NCBI GenBank assembly: GCA_022315425.1
Contig: JAIUPT010000029.1
Location: forward strand, 496,001 to 560,000
Direction: 5' to 3'
DNA length: 64,000 bases
Source: Pseudevernia furfuracea
Lineage: Eukaryota; Ascomycota; Lecanoromycetes; Lecanorales; Parmeliaceae
A program made the position numbers and the translations under genes. The notes under the pieces were generated by a model that was not told the DNA's origin, did not search any database, and saw only the letters and a list, made by a program, of their open reading frames with translations. Positions 20,233-31,356 of this stretch are shown here, piece by piece (within the stretch, counting starts at the first letter, position 1; each line of letters starts with the position of its first letter).

Positions 20233-21542
20233 ATGTTTCGACGTTTGAGCAGCAGTCTGCCCAAAGACCCCGAGTTTCCTGCGGATCTGGAGAAATTGGG
20301 GTAAACGAATACCTTCCTCACTCTACTATGACTGCATACTAAATATTTGATTAGGTATTACATCAACGAAAAGGACCAAATCCGCTCCAGCGCCCACCCC
20401 GACGAAGAATTCAACTTCTTCATCAGCAAAAATGAACGTGTCCGAGAGATGCAGCGCGAAGCATTCGATAGTCAGTCTCCCTTCAAGCTGACTGCCTTCT
20501 CATCTGACTGTCGATTCGCGATCTCTAGCTTGCATTCGCGGTGAGCTCAGTGTGCGCTTCGAGGCTTGCGGCCTCAACATTACCCGACTTCCATTAAACG
20601 CCGGTCCCTTAGATCCACATGTTCCCATCCTCACCTCCTCTAATATCGCTACCGCAAAACGCCTGATCGTCTACTTTGGTGAATCGATGCAGGATCTCGG
20701 AGTCTTTGCCCATCGTATTATAGGACAGGATTCCATTGCTTCTGGCTCTGCTTTGGACTTTGTCCACGCTGTTCAATCCAGAGAGGACAGTGCAGACACG
20801 GCAATCGTCATTGCCAATCCCGGCCAGCTCGTATGGTACCGTCGCGGCCAGCGTGCGATGACGATTGCGAGTTGGAACGCATTACCAAGAAAGACAGGAG
20901 TCGGTAATCCAATGAGGATCGACCCTGTCAAGAATCATATCCCTGGAAATGGAAGCACCAATGAGCATGTCAAGAGCGTCTTTGAGGAGGTGCTGGGGAA
21001 GCTGGCGAGGCAGGATGCCGTGATTGATCTGATAGGGATAGGGGACGGGGCCGAGGAGGCGGTGGGATACCTGGACCGAAACTGGAAACACTGGGAGAGC
21101 AAATTGAGGGCTATTTGTGTGGGCTTGGGGTTTGTGTGGAGGGTCGAAGATGACATTCACAACGAGAAGTTCCTAGATTTCTGGAGAAAAGTAAGCTTGC
21201 TATTTTCATCTCTTTCATCAATTCCACTGTCTGTGAGAATCTATGCTAATGATGACGATCCATTAGCGCGCCCGTGCCTACCTCATCCACAGCGTCCCAG
21301 TGGAGACTCCTCTTGCCGGTCGCCAGGAGCTCAGCTGTAATTGCTTCTCCTCAGGCGAATCTGCCTTCACCGAATGCATCATGCCGAAGTCCTACCCAAG
21401 CATGCTTGCATTTTTCCAGCTTGTCAACGATATACCCGGATATTTTGAGGCTGACCTGGACATACCAAAGGACGAGGATGATATGTCGAGAGTTGTCCAA
21501 TGGGAGACTGGCATTCGTGCTGAAAGCCCGCGCGCTGCTTGA
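20233..21542 (+). CDS. Arb2-domain protein
   Basis: 373-aa protein from exons 20233-20300, 20355-20470, 20529-21190 and 21267-21542. The N-terminus MFRRLSSSLPKDPEFPADLEKLGYYINEKDQIR is typical of fungal Arb2-domain proteins. In fission yeast Arb2 is part of the Argonaute siRNA chaperone complex that promotes heterochromatic silencing, and the domain has an alpha/beta-hydrolase-like fold (family knowledge). Supporting stretches are HVPILTSSN, VYFGESMQDLGVFAHR and DTAIVIANPGQL in the core and CNCFSSGESAFTECIMP near the C-terminus. Exon 2 is entered in phase through GGG and left through the ACT codon preceding TGCATTCGC. Whether this paralogue acts in silencing or is a cytosolic hydrolase-like protein cannot be told from sequence. 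Confidence 0.82.
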
Positions 21543-22293
21543 AGAGTGATGATATGAGGACCACGCCATGGTGAACGCGGGCGTATTTGAGACTACCTAG
21601 GTTGGGGCTTGTCTTCACACAGTCTGAAAGACATCTGCTTGGTCAAAGGTACCGTCACCCAAAATAAACAGCAGGGCTTCTCCCGGCTGCATACAGCTTA
21701 TGCTCGTCACAATGCCAAGCATGGACGAAATTGTGGTACCTGGCCATCCATAATGCCTTCGATTAGCAGGTGCTTGAACTGCCATCGGTGTACTCGTAAT
21801 CCCTAGCAAAGAGAGAACGTTTTGCCCCGCATTTAGTAGAAATTAGAGACCACTCCCCCAACATGTTATTCAGCGGATTTGAAAGCGGCGGTAGCTAGTG
21901 AACCTGAGAGATAGTGGAGGTGTCATCCATTGCCTTCCCCTCGCGAATATCTTTCTTTCGAATCGTCAATCACTGCACTTCAATGCGAGAATGCTGAGCT
22001 TTGAGACAGTGGCACACAATGCAAGCATGCACGCTAAAAACAGGGGTCCAGCGGGAGAAGCCGAGATAAGATTTCGGCATACTCTACGCTAGATCCTTTT
22101 GATATTGACATGAGAGCTCTCAATTAGGTATTGATACAAATAATTGTTTGCCAACTTCATAGCGTTTGTGCGATCTAGCGGTTTTGCTTAGGTGTAGAAT
22201 CACACTAGACTAATTCAACCATTGGATCGCACCCTTCCCGAACACAAAAGGGCGCTGTTCCTACTTCCTCGGCCCACTTCTACCACTTCAAAG
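21543..22293. other. Intergenic region
   Basis: About 750 bp between the Arb2-domain gene and ISD11, both on +. No ORF or repeat that I can support; it must contain the ISD11 promoter. Confidence 0.35.
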
Positions 22294-22811
22294 ATGTCAA
22301 TGGCAGCTCTGAAGGGAGATACTGCATTCCAAGCAAGGTCACTAGTGAGCGCCCACCCACCGCAACATGAGGCTTTCTGGTGTCGGATTGTTGGCTGACC
22401 CTCGCCGCCTCCTTCTGCAGTTCCGCTCCCTCCTCCGGCAATCTTCCCAATTCGCCGCTTACAACTTCCGCGAGTACGCCAAGCGAAGGACAAAAGACGC
22501 ATTCAGAGAGAACCATGATAAGAATTTAGGGGAGAGGGAGACGCAGGAGCTGATACAAAGAGGATTGAAGGAGCTGCAGATGATGAAGGTGAGCCTGGCG
22601 AGATGATCGTTTGAGCCTGAGGAAAAGCGTTGGTGGAGATGCTGTCATGGAGGTGCTGCGAGGCCAACCTTGGAGTTGGACTGCTGCCGGGGTAGGATGC
22701 TGACGTCTCTCGAAATCACAGAGGCAAACAGTCGTCAGTCAATTCTTCCAACTGGACAGGCTGGTAGTCGAGGGGCAGAAGACGGTAAGCATCGGCCTCA
22801 CCGTTTGGTAA
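22294..22811 (+). CDS. ISD11: LYR-family protein ISD11 (iron-sulfur cluster assembly)
   Basis: 102-aa mitochondrial protein that stabilises the cysteine desulfurase Nfs1 together with acyl carrier protein, for Fe-S cluster synthesis. Exons: 22294-22344, 22421-22588, 22722-22811. The join at 22344/22421 creates ARSLFRSLLRQSSQF, then YNFREYAKRRTKDAFRE, then QELIQRGLKELQMMK and VVSQFFQLDRLVVEG, which are ISD11 signatures. The LYR tripeptide reads Leu-Phe-Arg here, a conservative change. Length matches the family. The start uses the first of two nearby in-frame ATGs (22294, 22300). Reading through instead of splicing would give Leu-Gln-Phe-Arg from a later ATG (22367), which fits the family less well. 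Confidence 0.88.
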
Positions 22812-23414
22812 GCTTCAGGTTGACGTCCTTCCAGGGGAAGCAAACAGGCGATGACGGAAGCATAGTACGGCAAACGACGGAATAAAATTGATCATTATGG
22901 TTGTCTGGCGTTTTGACGTTGCAAATACCTCAATTTTTGTATCCATACGGGTTATCTTACCGGACGAGCGCCCAGCCTCGAAGTAAATATCATGAGACCT
23001 TCAGAACTGTGAAATCGCTTGTCTGAGCGCCCGATCAGACTTACATGGGATCCCGTTGAATATACATTCTCGGATCCTGAACCACGATATGTACGACATC
23101 TCAATCCTGTGTCGCGCCTGGTTCAAGCAGACCATGAATTTGACGTGGAGTACTAGTCATGGCGAAAGCATCAAATATATACATCATACTTGGTAGTTCA
23201 AAAACCAATAAGGTACAGAGACAAGGTCGAGGGTCATCTAAATAATTCATCATCATCATCGTTGTTCAATACACACATCCAAGACTCCAACATCGCTCAT
23301 GCTGCGCCAAAACATTGTACCGTCGAAAGGGTATCTCTTCAAAGGTTCCCTTCCATACCAAAAAGCCAACCAAAAATAGAGCACAGAAACCCATCAAAAT
23401 TGACAACCAAAAGT
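22812..23414. other. Intergenic region, convergent 3' ends
   Basis: About 600 bp between ISD11 (+) and the CorA-like gene (-). It contains a CATCATCATC run near 23248-23258 and nothing coding. Confidence 0.35.
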
Positions 23415-25595
23415 TCAAACCATCGCGCTAGGCGCTTTCATGATCCTGTGTCTGAGCAGGGTCCTCAACTTATGCCTGAAAGCTCCCAAAGCAGTGAACA
23501 GAACAATAAGAAATGCGACGCTACCACAGACTTTCCAAAAGTAGTTTTCGGTCTTGGTGGTATTGACGATGCCGGAAAGGTTCATTCCGTAATAAGAGGT
23601 AAAGAAGGAGAGTGGAAGGAAGATGACCGTTACGATGGTGAAGACGAGGATTGCTTTGTTCTGGCTATCGGAAATTATCGCCAATTCATTCTGTTCGATT
23701 GAGCGCAGTTGGAAAAGCTGGGAATAAGGACGTCAGCAGGTGAGGTTATCGGTATCGCTTGAGTCAAGCTTACTGCATCCATCGATTGCTTCAAATCAAT
23801 CAAGAGTCTCTCAAAGCATTCATGCTGGAACTTCACCATATTCATCGCCCAAATCAAGCGTTGCACTGATGGTTCTCCCTCGGCGTTATCCGGCGTCTTG
23901 TGGAGGCGGTTGTCTTCTGTCTCAAACTTCCTGACATCGAGCTGCATGATTTTGAAGAGCTCGACCTTCTTTTGTAAGATCAATCTGATAGTTGTGAGCT
24001 CATCAATACCACTGAGGTATTCCCGGACAAGTTTCACTGTGACCTTGGGCTTCCACTGGTCATATCGTCTACGCTTTAGATCCTGGATGACTGACGAATA
24101 GGCACTTTCAAACGCAGGTGCGTTGCAGCCTTGCCTGAAATTGTGTGGCGTCACGCCGACTTCCGTTATGAGATAGACTAGAAACCATTCGACAGTCTTC
24201 CGATGCCAAGTATGCGTGCCTTGGTCTGCAAAAGCTTGGAATACGTGGCCAACAGCCGAGGCGTCATCGTTATCAAAGAGGGCGTCAATAGGTTCGGAAA
24301 GATGCCTGCTGAAGTTCTTATCCAGGTAATTGACACCAGCCATAGGGGAAAGGCTCAATAGAAATCCGTCGGAGCGGTGAAAGGTGCGAAAGGGGCTTCT
24401 CACGAGCTGAGCATTAGTATAAAAGGGGTGCGAGGAAAGAACTTGTTTGTCGACGTGGCGGAGAATGGGCTGAAGTCCATCCCTGGGCCCCATTGACCCC
24501 ATTGCAAGACCTTCGGAAAGCTGCCAGGGCATGTCCGCGTCAACGAGATTCCAGAAAGAAGGTTCCATTGCAAGGTGACCGGCTCTCCAATTAATATCGG
24601 TATGCAAGCTGGCGTTGCGGTCGGCTCGCCAAGTCGATTCGTTCAGATCATCCTGCAGTTCGCTTTTGTCATGGAGCAGTAAGTAGATGTCGCGCATTGT
24701 TTGAAAGTTGTCTCGGTGCCTGAAATTGAGAACTTCGGTTTCGAGGTACGGCCATCCAGAGTGTCCAGCGTTTTCAAATTCTCGGCCATTCGGACCATCA
24801 TGTAGAAAGATATCCTCGACAGAAGAATGTGTAAGGCCAAGGCCCAGGGGGGCATGAATCCATCTCACATCTACCCAATTTGGTTTTGTTTGCCAGTACT
24901 CCTCCAGCTCACCAAGATCAACAACCTTATGCTCTGCTCGACCCTCCCCAAAATCGCAGACATGGCATTCCAATTCTGAGCGGGGCGGGTAGTAATGCCG
25001 GGCAAGGGATTTCAGCTCCTCGACGTGCGGCAAAGGCGTCTGTCGTAGGGTTGGGATAGCCCATGCAAACAGCCATTCTTTCGTCCCCTTATATTGGGTA
25101 TCCGCCCAATTTTTTAGTCGCTCGTACACTTCACGCTGGTTTTCGTTCTCCATGTTGAATCTATCAAGTTGCTGACGCCTGGCTTCTTCTTTTTCCACAT
25201 TCCGCGTTGCCACTTTATTGAAGCTTGTTAGAACCTATGTACCGCGCTCGAGTCAGAGATCAAAAGGATATAGCGTCAGGCGTGTTTACCTTTTGGGAGC
25301 TGACGACGGTTTCCTCTGAACCCAGATGATCCAGGCTCGGAGGCTGGTCCTCGGATATGGTTCTCTGCAAATTCATCTCCCGCACTGTAGGTAATTGCGA
25401 ATAGGTCGAGGCCACTGAGGGTCTCGACCGACGACCACGTGAGCCAGAGGAATCATTACTGTCATTCGTGGACAGTGTGGAACTGCTAGCTGATGACGAA
25501 TGTCTTCTCTCTGTTGCTGAGGACGGATGCAAATTCCTCGTAGCCTCGTCGGCCAATAGATCCCAGGCAGGTTCTTGTTTGAACGGCTGGTCCAT
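23415..25595 (-). CDS. CorA-like Mg2+ transporter family protein
   Basis: 689 aa from minus-strand exons 25595-25290, 25234-23774 and 23717-23415, all phase 0. Two C-terminal membrane segments carry the CorA layout: the first ends in YYGMNLSG with the GMN signature at residues 633-635, and the second is the hydrophobic stretch in WKVCGSVAFLIVLFTALGAF. The stretch just before the first (QLRSIEQNELAIISDSQNKA) is the pore-lining helix. The long N-terminal cytosolic region begins with a Ser-rich, low-complexity stretch. CorA proteins form pentameric divalent-cation channels. In fungi this subfamily is broad, and substrate (Mg2+, Al3+-linked, or other) is not predictable. Introns are 55-56 nt with clean GT...AG ends. 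The last intron must be spliced to attach the membrane domain. Confidence 0.85.
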
Positions 25596-26732
25596 ACTTG
25601 ATGTTTATGTACACAAATGCAGTATATACGTATATTATATCAATAACGCCGCGATCTGATCATAGTGTCATCGAAGACAACGTTCACGAATGCAATGCAA
25701 TGCAGGAGGATGAAAGAGATGGGAAACAAAGCAGGGACAGAGAATATACATGATGCAAGAAAAGGCTGAAGAAAGCCCAAAGAGGCTGAAGATTCAAAGT
25801 TGTGGAAACAGGCGACCGGGGGGGGTGGGGGGGGGCGGCGGGGCGCAGAAAGATGAAAACATTGCCTAGCTAGGACCTAGAGTATGGTGCTAGGTGCAAA
25901 TAGCTCGGTAGGTTCTAATAAGATAGGTACCTTATTTACCCCAATTTGACGATAGATTGTCATGTTACAAGGTATATGCAGACTACGAGTACAGCTGCAG
26001 GCTGCAGGCTGCAGGAAGCAAGTAGTAGTATACGAGTATATTGTAATACTCTATTTGGGTCTGGAACTATAGGTAGGTAAAGTAAGTACTACAGTACTGG
26101 CATCTGATAGAAGCCGGCAGCCGCCAAAGAGCCAAGACTTTTTCTTCAGGGACTCTCAGGAGTCAGGGCTACTATCTAAATTCCTTAAGTAAGGTATGTA
26201 CCTGATAATAATTACCTTACGTATTAGTTTTTCGGCGACCTCCCTCATGGCCAATCCATGCTGAATAATTGCTACCCGTTACCTTTATCGTCTACCGAGT
26301 ACCTTACTCTACAGTCTATGTACTACTCTTACAGAGTAGATCTCCACCTCTAGAACTTGACCCCTCGTACAACCCGCGCCGAGCCTTGGAGTAATAAATA
26401 CTCGGAGGTACCGAGCACAACGCGCCCCGGCTACCTTACACCCACTTACTTATAACAAATGTTGGTTGTGTCAGAAGCCAGTTAGACGCTTATCTCACTC
26501 ATTCACTTTGTCCTACCGAGAACCTACTCGGGGAGCGTGTAAGAAAGAGCCGCCTGAAAGGAAAACGGCTCACGGGCCATATGGCCCCTGTAAGTGCATC
26601 TTCCATTAACATCGCCTTGCATATATCTTCAGTCTATTACGACGAACCGTCTGCAAGTACTCTTTGCCGCCCTTGCACATGTGATCCATACTATCATCGT
26701 CACATTGTCACCATGGCCCTCACTCCATACCC
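25596..26732. other. Intergenic region rich in ACCTTA/TAAGGT words
   Basis: 1.1 kb upstream region for both divergent neighbours. It holds a G-rich run, a GCAGGCT triple repeat near 26000, and many copies of GGTACCTTA-like words between about 25925 and 26450. An ATG at 26581 opens only a short ORF. Confidence 0.4.
25818..25844 (+). repeat. G-run with G-quadruplex potential
   Basis: Nine Gs, a T, ten Gs, then CGGCGGGGC. This gives at least four runs of three or more guanines with short loops. It lies upstream of the CorA-like gene start (minus strand). Confidence 0.6.
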
Positions 26733-29528
26733 GTGTCCGATTATAAATACTATAGCATGCCCTCCGGGCCCTTCATTTTCCTCGCGCTCATCAGTAAGAT
26801 GGTAGTCGAATTGTCCAAAGATTTTCAGGCGCGGTACAATAAGCTAATCTTCTCCAAAATCCAGTATCGCAACAGTCGCACGGGCGCTCGGTCCACCCGC
26901 ACTCAAATCGACCACGATGTCTTCGAAGGCTTGCCCGTCCGCCATTGGAGGAAGAAATCATTCAACGTCAATGCAGCGCCCGAGAAGGACAGCTTAAATC
27001 CACTCGGTACCGGTGATACAGGATGGCCAGAGCTACCAATGCCCCGTGACGCACATATGTATTCGCCAATGAGTGAAGCATTGCTACGAGCGGCCCGAAT
27101 GGGTCAAGTCAAGAAGCCGGCTACCCCGTTGATGGATGACGAGAAAGAGCCTGGGGAAGATGACGACGCAGATGGTGATCTTGATATGGGCTTCGTTGCC
27201 AAAAGGTGGGCCGTTCTACCAAAAGATATGGAGGGACCTGAGCCAGAATTCTTGGCCAAGAGGCGGAAAGGCCTGCCATCTGTCTATACCGGGGCAACGG
27301 GACCTCTTGCTAGTATGGCGCAAATGAGGAAAACGAAGATTCGGAAGGTCGATACGGAGGGGAATAGCTATATTTGGGAGGTCCTTGTACCTGAGGGCCA
27401 AGCGGTGGATGGCGAGATCGTTGAGGAAGAGACCAGCCCAACACAAGCACCTGCACCAGGCACTGTAGTGGAGGGGCTGGGGATAGTCAATGCTGAAGGT
27501 GTTGTCATCGCCGGAGATCAAGTTATGCCTGCTGCCAACAGGAGAAGACCGCCTCCGCCAAAAAGGAAAGCCAAAGGCCCAGGCCGGGGGAGGAAAAAGA
27601 AGGTCGCTTTTACATCTGGCACAGAGGGAGCCGCTACTGCCAACGGGTCCAGTGCTGTGCTCAATGGCTCAACTGCTGGGGTAAATGATGGCAAGAGCGC
27701 TAAGATGGAAAATGGAGCACCGGATGGGGACACCGAAATGGGAGATGAGAGTGTTCTTCAAGAAGGCGAAGAAGGTAGCGAAGAAGGCAGCGAAGGCGAG
27801 GAAGGGGAAGACGGCGACAGAGAGGAAGGAGAATTGTCACCCTCGCCTACCCCGGCAAAGTCGCCTGCAGAGCCTCCCACAATAGTTGTCAATGATATCA
27901 AGGCTAAGCCTGCAGAAATCGTACATGATGCCACTCCATCGCCGTCAAAACTACCACTGTTGTCACCGGCGGAGCCTACTCTCAAAGACAGCTCGGACCT
28001 CATGCTTCTGGACGAGGATGACGACGAGCCCGTGAGCCATTCCTTCTCCCACCATACGGTATCATCCATCCCTCAAACCATAGAACCAATGACAGACGTC
28101 GCTGCACCAGTCGCCACAGGAATTTCAGAAGAGACAATGCCCACACCCGAATCTGTTCCGAGGCCATCGGAAGCTGTCGTAGAAGAGCCCTACGCAGCAT
28201 CGAAAGCAGAGCCACAGACAGAAGCTCAAATGGATTCGATGACTACTTCTCCACAGGACACAATGTTGCAACCTTTGCCAGAGCCTGTAGAACAATCTGT
28301 CTCGGATGAGGTCTCAGAAAGCTTGGCCGAACAGCCAACAGAAAGCCTAGCAGAACCATTGACGAGGCCCGGGACAGAGCTGACCCCAGATGTTCCAGCC
28401 GAACCTCTAACGGAGGGTATAGCCGTTTCATCAGCAGAAGCTGTTGCAGAACAAACGCCAGGCGCTCCCGCGGATCTTACAGAAGAAGCTGTGCCAGAGG
28501 CCAGAACAGATAATTTGGAGGCTGTCACGACAGGTTCCGTGCCAGCGTCTTCCATGGGTGTCGCGCCAGAGCCAACAACAAATACTATGTCAATGCCAAC
28601 GACAGAAGCTATAACAGGGTCGAAGAGGGAGCCGGAAATGGAACATCCATTTGAACTTCCAACGGAATCTGTAACTGAACTTGTTGAAGGATCCGAGCCC
28701 GTGGCCATGCAACCTGTGGCCGAGCAGTCTTTGGCCGAGCAGCTTGTAGCAGAGCAAATTATGGCAGAGCGACCTATGACAGAGCAACCAATGACAGAGC
28801 AGCCTCTGGGAGAGCAACCTATGACAGAGCAACCAATAACAGAGCAGCCTCTGGGAGAGCAACCTATGACAGAGCAGCCTCTAGAGGAGCAGCCTACGAC
28901 AGAGCAACCGATGACAGAGCAATCGACGACAGAGCAACCTACGACAGAGCAATATGCGACGGACCAATTTACGACAGAGCAACCTACGACAGAGCAAGCT
29001 ATAACAGAGCCCTGGGCAAGGCCAGCGACCGAGCCTTTTCCCGAGGCCATATCTCCCGAGCGCAGATTCTCCTACACGAGAGTGACTACTAGCCCACAGG
29101 CACCGACTCCAAGCCCACCAACACCCATCGAAAACACATTCGGTCTCAAAGCGCCTTACCTAAGTCCCAAGGCGCCAACTATGAGCCCACCAACACCGAT
29201 TGAAAGAAGCATGTCGAGCTCGCCGGATATACCTCTCGCTGACCAGCATTTTCGATTACCGCCCCAAATCGATGCGGCGCAAGAAGCAGACCAAGGCCCG
29301 GCGCCAGACATGCTTCACATGCCGGGTGCTGATCGTTTGTCAGTTGAGACCGCTCCCAATGTTGTTAGCCGAGTCAACGCTCAGATAGCGGTTGAGCATG
29401 ATGCTCTGCATGGAATGGCCGAGCCCAAGATTTCGGAGGAGTCAGAGGGATCTACTCAGCACTTTACAGACGGAGAAGAAGATTTGCTGGGTAGCCTCGA
29501 GAGATCCTTGGGCAAACATGGTGGCTAA
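26733..29528 (+). CDS. Large Pro/Glu-rich protein with AT-hook-like motif and coding minisatellite
   Basis: 931-aa ORF without a family I recognise with confidence. The N-terminal 100 residues look conserved (KLIFSKIQYRNSRTGARSTR, then DHDVFEGLPVRHWRKKSF). A middle part has VYTGATGPLASMAQMRKTK and KVDTEGNSYIWEVL. A basic AT-hook-like stretch KAKGPGRGRKKK at about 281-292 suggests nuclear DNA binding. A very acidic Glu/Gly tract follows (about 345-370), then a long Pro/Glu/Thr-rich region containing about 20 tandem five-residue repeats (660-761). The C-terminus has PTPIE repeats. The exact start is uncertain: Met at 26733, Met at 26757, or an upstream exon such as ATGGCCCCT|GTAAGT at 26581. 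A chromatin-linked role is an inference from composition only. Confidence 0.7.
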   Translation: MSDYKYYSMPSGPFIFLALISKMVVELSKDFQARYNKLIFSKIQYRNSRTGARSTRTQIDHDVFEGLPVRHWRKKSFNVNAAPEKDSLNPLGTGDTGWPELPMPRDAHMYSPMSEALLRAARMGQVKKPATPLMDDEKEPGEDDDADGDLDMGFVAKRWAVLPKDMEGPEPEFLAKRRKGLPSVYTGATGPLASMAQMRKTKIRKVDTEGNSYIWEVLVPEGQAVDGEIVEEETSPTQAPAPGTVVEGLGIVNAEGVVIAGDQVMPAANRRRPPPPKRKAKGPGRGRKKKVAFTSGTEGAATANGSSAVLNGSTAGVNDGKSAKMENGAPDGDTEMGDESVLQEGEEGSEEGSEGEEGEDGDREEGELSPSPTPAKSPAEPPTIVVNDIKAKPAEIVHDATPSPSKLPLLSPAEPTLKDSSDLMLLDEDDDEPVSHSFSHHTVSSIPQTIEPMTDVAAPVATGISEETMPTPESVPRPSEAVVEEPYAASKAEPQTEAQMDSMTTSPQDTMLQPLPEPVEQSVSDEVSESLAEQPTESLAEPLTRPGTELTPDVPAEPLTEGIAVSSAEAVAEQTPGAPADLTEEAVPEARTDNLEAVTTGSVPASSMGVAPEPTTNTMSMPTTEAITGSKREPEMEHPFELPTESVTELVEGSEPVAMQPVAEQSLAEQLVAEQIMAERPMTEQPMTEQPLGEQPMTEQPITEQPLGEQPMTEQPLEEQPTTEQPMTEQSTTEQPTTEQYATDQFTTEQPTTEQAITEPWARPATEPFPEAISPERRFSYTRVTTSPQAPTPSPPTPIENTFGLKAPYLSPKAPTMSPPTPIERSMSSSPDIPLADQHFRLPPQIDAAQEADQGPAPDMLHMPGADRLSVETAPNVVSRVNAQIAVEHDALHGMAEPKISEESEGSTQHFTDGEEDLLGSLERSLGKHGG
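28711..29016 (+). repeat. Coding minisatellite, 15-bp unit (ACAGAGCAACCTATG type)
   Basis: About 20 imperfect 15-bp units encoding Thr-Glu-Gln-Pro-X (early units Ala-Glu-Gln-X-X). Frame is preserved throughout, so copy-number change would alter protein length without frameshift. Neighbouring units also share a 45-bp higher-order pattern (GEQPMTEQPxTEQPL). Confidence 0.9.
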
Positions 29529-30390
29529 CTGTCTTCATGCTAGGGCGTGGTCAAGGGTTGGAGTTTGATCGAGTATGGACAAGATACCACCGCGAGCAAT
29601 TCCTTTATGAAATTTCAATGTATCTGCTACTGAAAAGGTTTTATATTGATACAATCATATCCGTTAAATGATTTGGGACATTTCGGTGACTTCAAACTGC
29701 GTAAAAGTATTTAGCATTCACCGTAAAGATTTGCCATATTCTCTCTCCGCTTTACTGCGTAAAGATTCCTCCTTTTTATTTACCCTCACTCACAATCACC
29801 AAGTCGCACAAAAGCTTGATACGAATCGCTGTTCACTCTTCTCCGTTCCATACCAGTCGCGTTGTCGAAGGATGTTTCCAAAACGTCCTCGGGGTTTTGC
29901 AAGTGCTTGGGGTGGAGGGGCTTTGGTTTGTGGTTCTCGTTAACATTTTCCACTGGTGACTAAGGTAAGGTACTTCCAGACATACCTTAGCATTAATAAT
30001 AATAATGTCGGAGAGACACGAGATTTGAAAGTCAATTGGAAAGACTCGAGAGCAAGATCACATCATCGTTCCACAAGATTCGCTACAATTTTTCCTTTTC
30101 TTCCGAAGGCATTTCCCCCTGGCTTTGTCAGAAGCCGATTTTTAGCTCCAAGCACGCAATTTCATAGCGGATTTTGTAATATCGACATTGACGCCCACGA
30201 TGAGTAATGTTGTCATGGCCGCGCTCATATATCTCATATATCATCACACGTCCTTCTTACAACATCTTCACTCCATCTTCTCCTTACCTGTCCTTGCCAT
30301 TCTTCTTGACACTAACCCTCACCGGCTCTCGAATCGTTGGTGGCAAATTTTACTGCTTTTACTCCTCGCTGTTCAATTGAAGCCTAAAGC
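29529..30390. other. Intergenic region upstream of PAPS reductase
   Basis: 860 bp. It contains TAAGGTAAGGTA-type words at about 29962-29990, an (AAT)n run just after, and a candidate sulfur-regulatory site listed separately. No gene is supported. Confidence 0.4.
30207..30216. promoter_or_regulatory. Candidate CYS3/MetR-type bZIP site
   Basis: ATGTTGTCAT matches 9 of 10 positions of ATGRYRYCAT, the palindrome bound by Neurospora CYS3 and related sulfur regulators. It lies about 175 bp before the MET16 start codon, a plausible promoter position. A 9/10 match to a degenerate site will also occur by chance. Confidence 0.3.
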
Positions 30391-31356
30391 ATGGGTTCTT
30401 CTCCGGTCTATGATCTCGAGCACGATGGTGTACACGATGCCGAATCCGGTTATGTTAGCGGCAGCTCCAGCCAAGCAGACATCCCAGAAATATACTTCAC
30501 AAAACCACATTTGGCATTTTTGAACCGTCAACTACAGAATCTCGAGCCTCAAGGTACAGCAGCTCTTCTTTCCATCAAAGGAACCCCCTTGGGCTAACAT
30601 CATCTCACAGAAATATTGCAATGGTGCATCACGACTCTACCCTCACTCTTCCAAGAAACCGCCTTTGGTCTTACTGGCCTCACGACCCTCGATATGCTGT
30701 CTAAGATGAAAATACCAAGACCGCAGGTGGTGGATCTTCTTTTCTTCGACACACTCCACCATTTCCCTGAAACCCTAAGCCTCATCGACCGCATCAGAGA
30801 GCGATACCCACTGGTCAACCTGCACGTGTACAAGCCCGCTGATTCTGATACCGTGGAGGAGTTCACTCGCCAACATGGGGAAAGGTTATGGGAATCGAAT
30901 GATGAGCTTTACGATTGGCTAGCAAAGGTCGAGCCGGCGCAACGTGCATATCGGGAATTGCAAGTCGGTGCTGTTCTGACAGGGCGTCGGCGAAGTCAAG
31001 GAGGCAAGCGTGGAGACATGGACGTGGTTGAAGTTGACGAAGTTGGCCTAATCAAAGTGAACCCTTTCGCGAACTGGTCGTTTGAGCAAGTGCAAAAGTA
31101 TATCAAGGCCAACGATATTCCCTACAACGAGCTACTGGACCGTGGCTACAAGAGCGTTGGTGATTGGCATTCGACCAAGCCAGTCAAAACAGGAGAAAGC
31201 GAGCGCGCCGGAAGGTGGCAGGGTCAGCAAAAGACTGAGTGCGGCATTCATAACCCACGGTCGAAGTTTGCCCAGTTCTTGAAGGAACAGGAGATGAAAA
31301 AGCAGCAGGAGGCATTGCACCAAGCTTTGGGCTCGGGATTGGTGGTTGAATCATGA
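30391..31356 (+). CDS. MET16: Phosphoadenosine phosphosulfate (PAPS) reductase
   Basis: Reduces PAPS to sulfite with thioredoxin in cytosolic sulfate assimilation. 302 aa from exons 30391-30553 and 30611-31356, joined inside a Glu codon (EPQ|EILQWC). The nucleotide-binding region shows AFGLTGLTTLDMLSKM, then LLFFDTLHHFPETL. The catalytic C-terminal motif TECGIH has its Cys at residue 265. GRRRSQGGKR and NPFANWSFEQVQKYI are also typical of fungal PAPS reductases. Length matches the family. The next gene downstream on the same strand, 741 bp away, is ATP sulfurylase, which catalyses the first step of the same pathway. Confidence 0.95.

Noticed and set aside
23190..23702. 170-codon plus-strand ORF
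   Set aside because: Antisense to the CorA membrane-domain exon and 3' region, which is strongly supported.
28226..29050. 274-codon minus-strand ORF rich in Cys, Ser and Val
   Set aside because: It lies antisense over the 15-bp minisatellite of the 931-aa gene. Its repeats (CSVVGCSV) are the reverse reading of that repeat, with no independent evidence.
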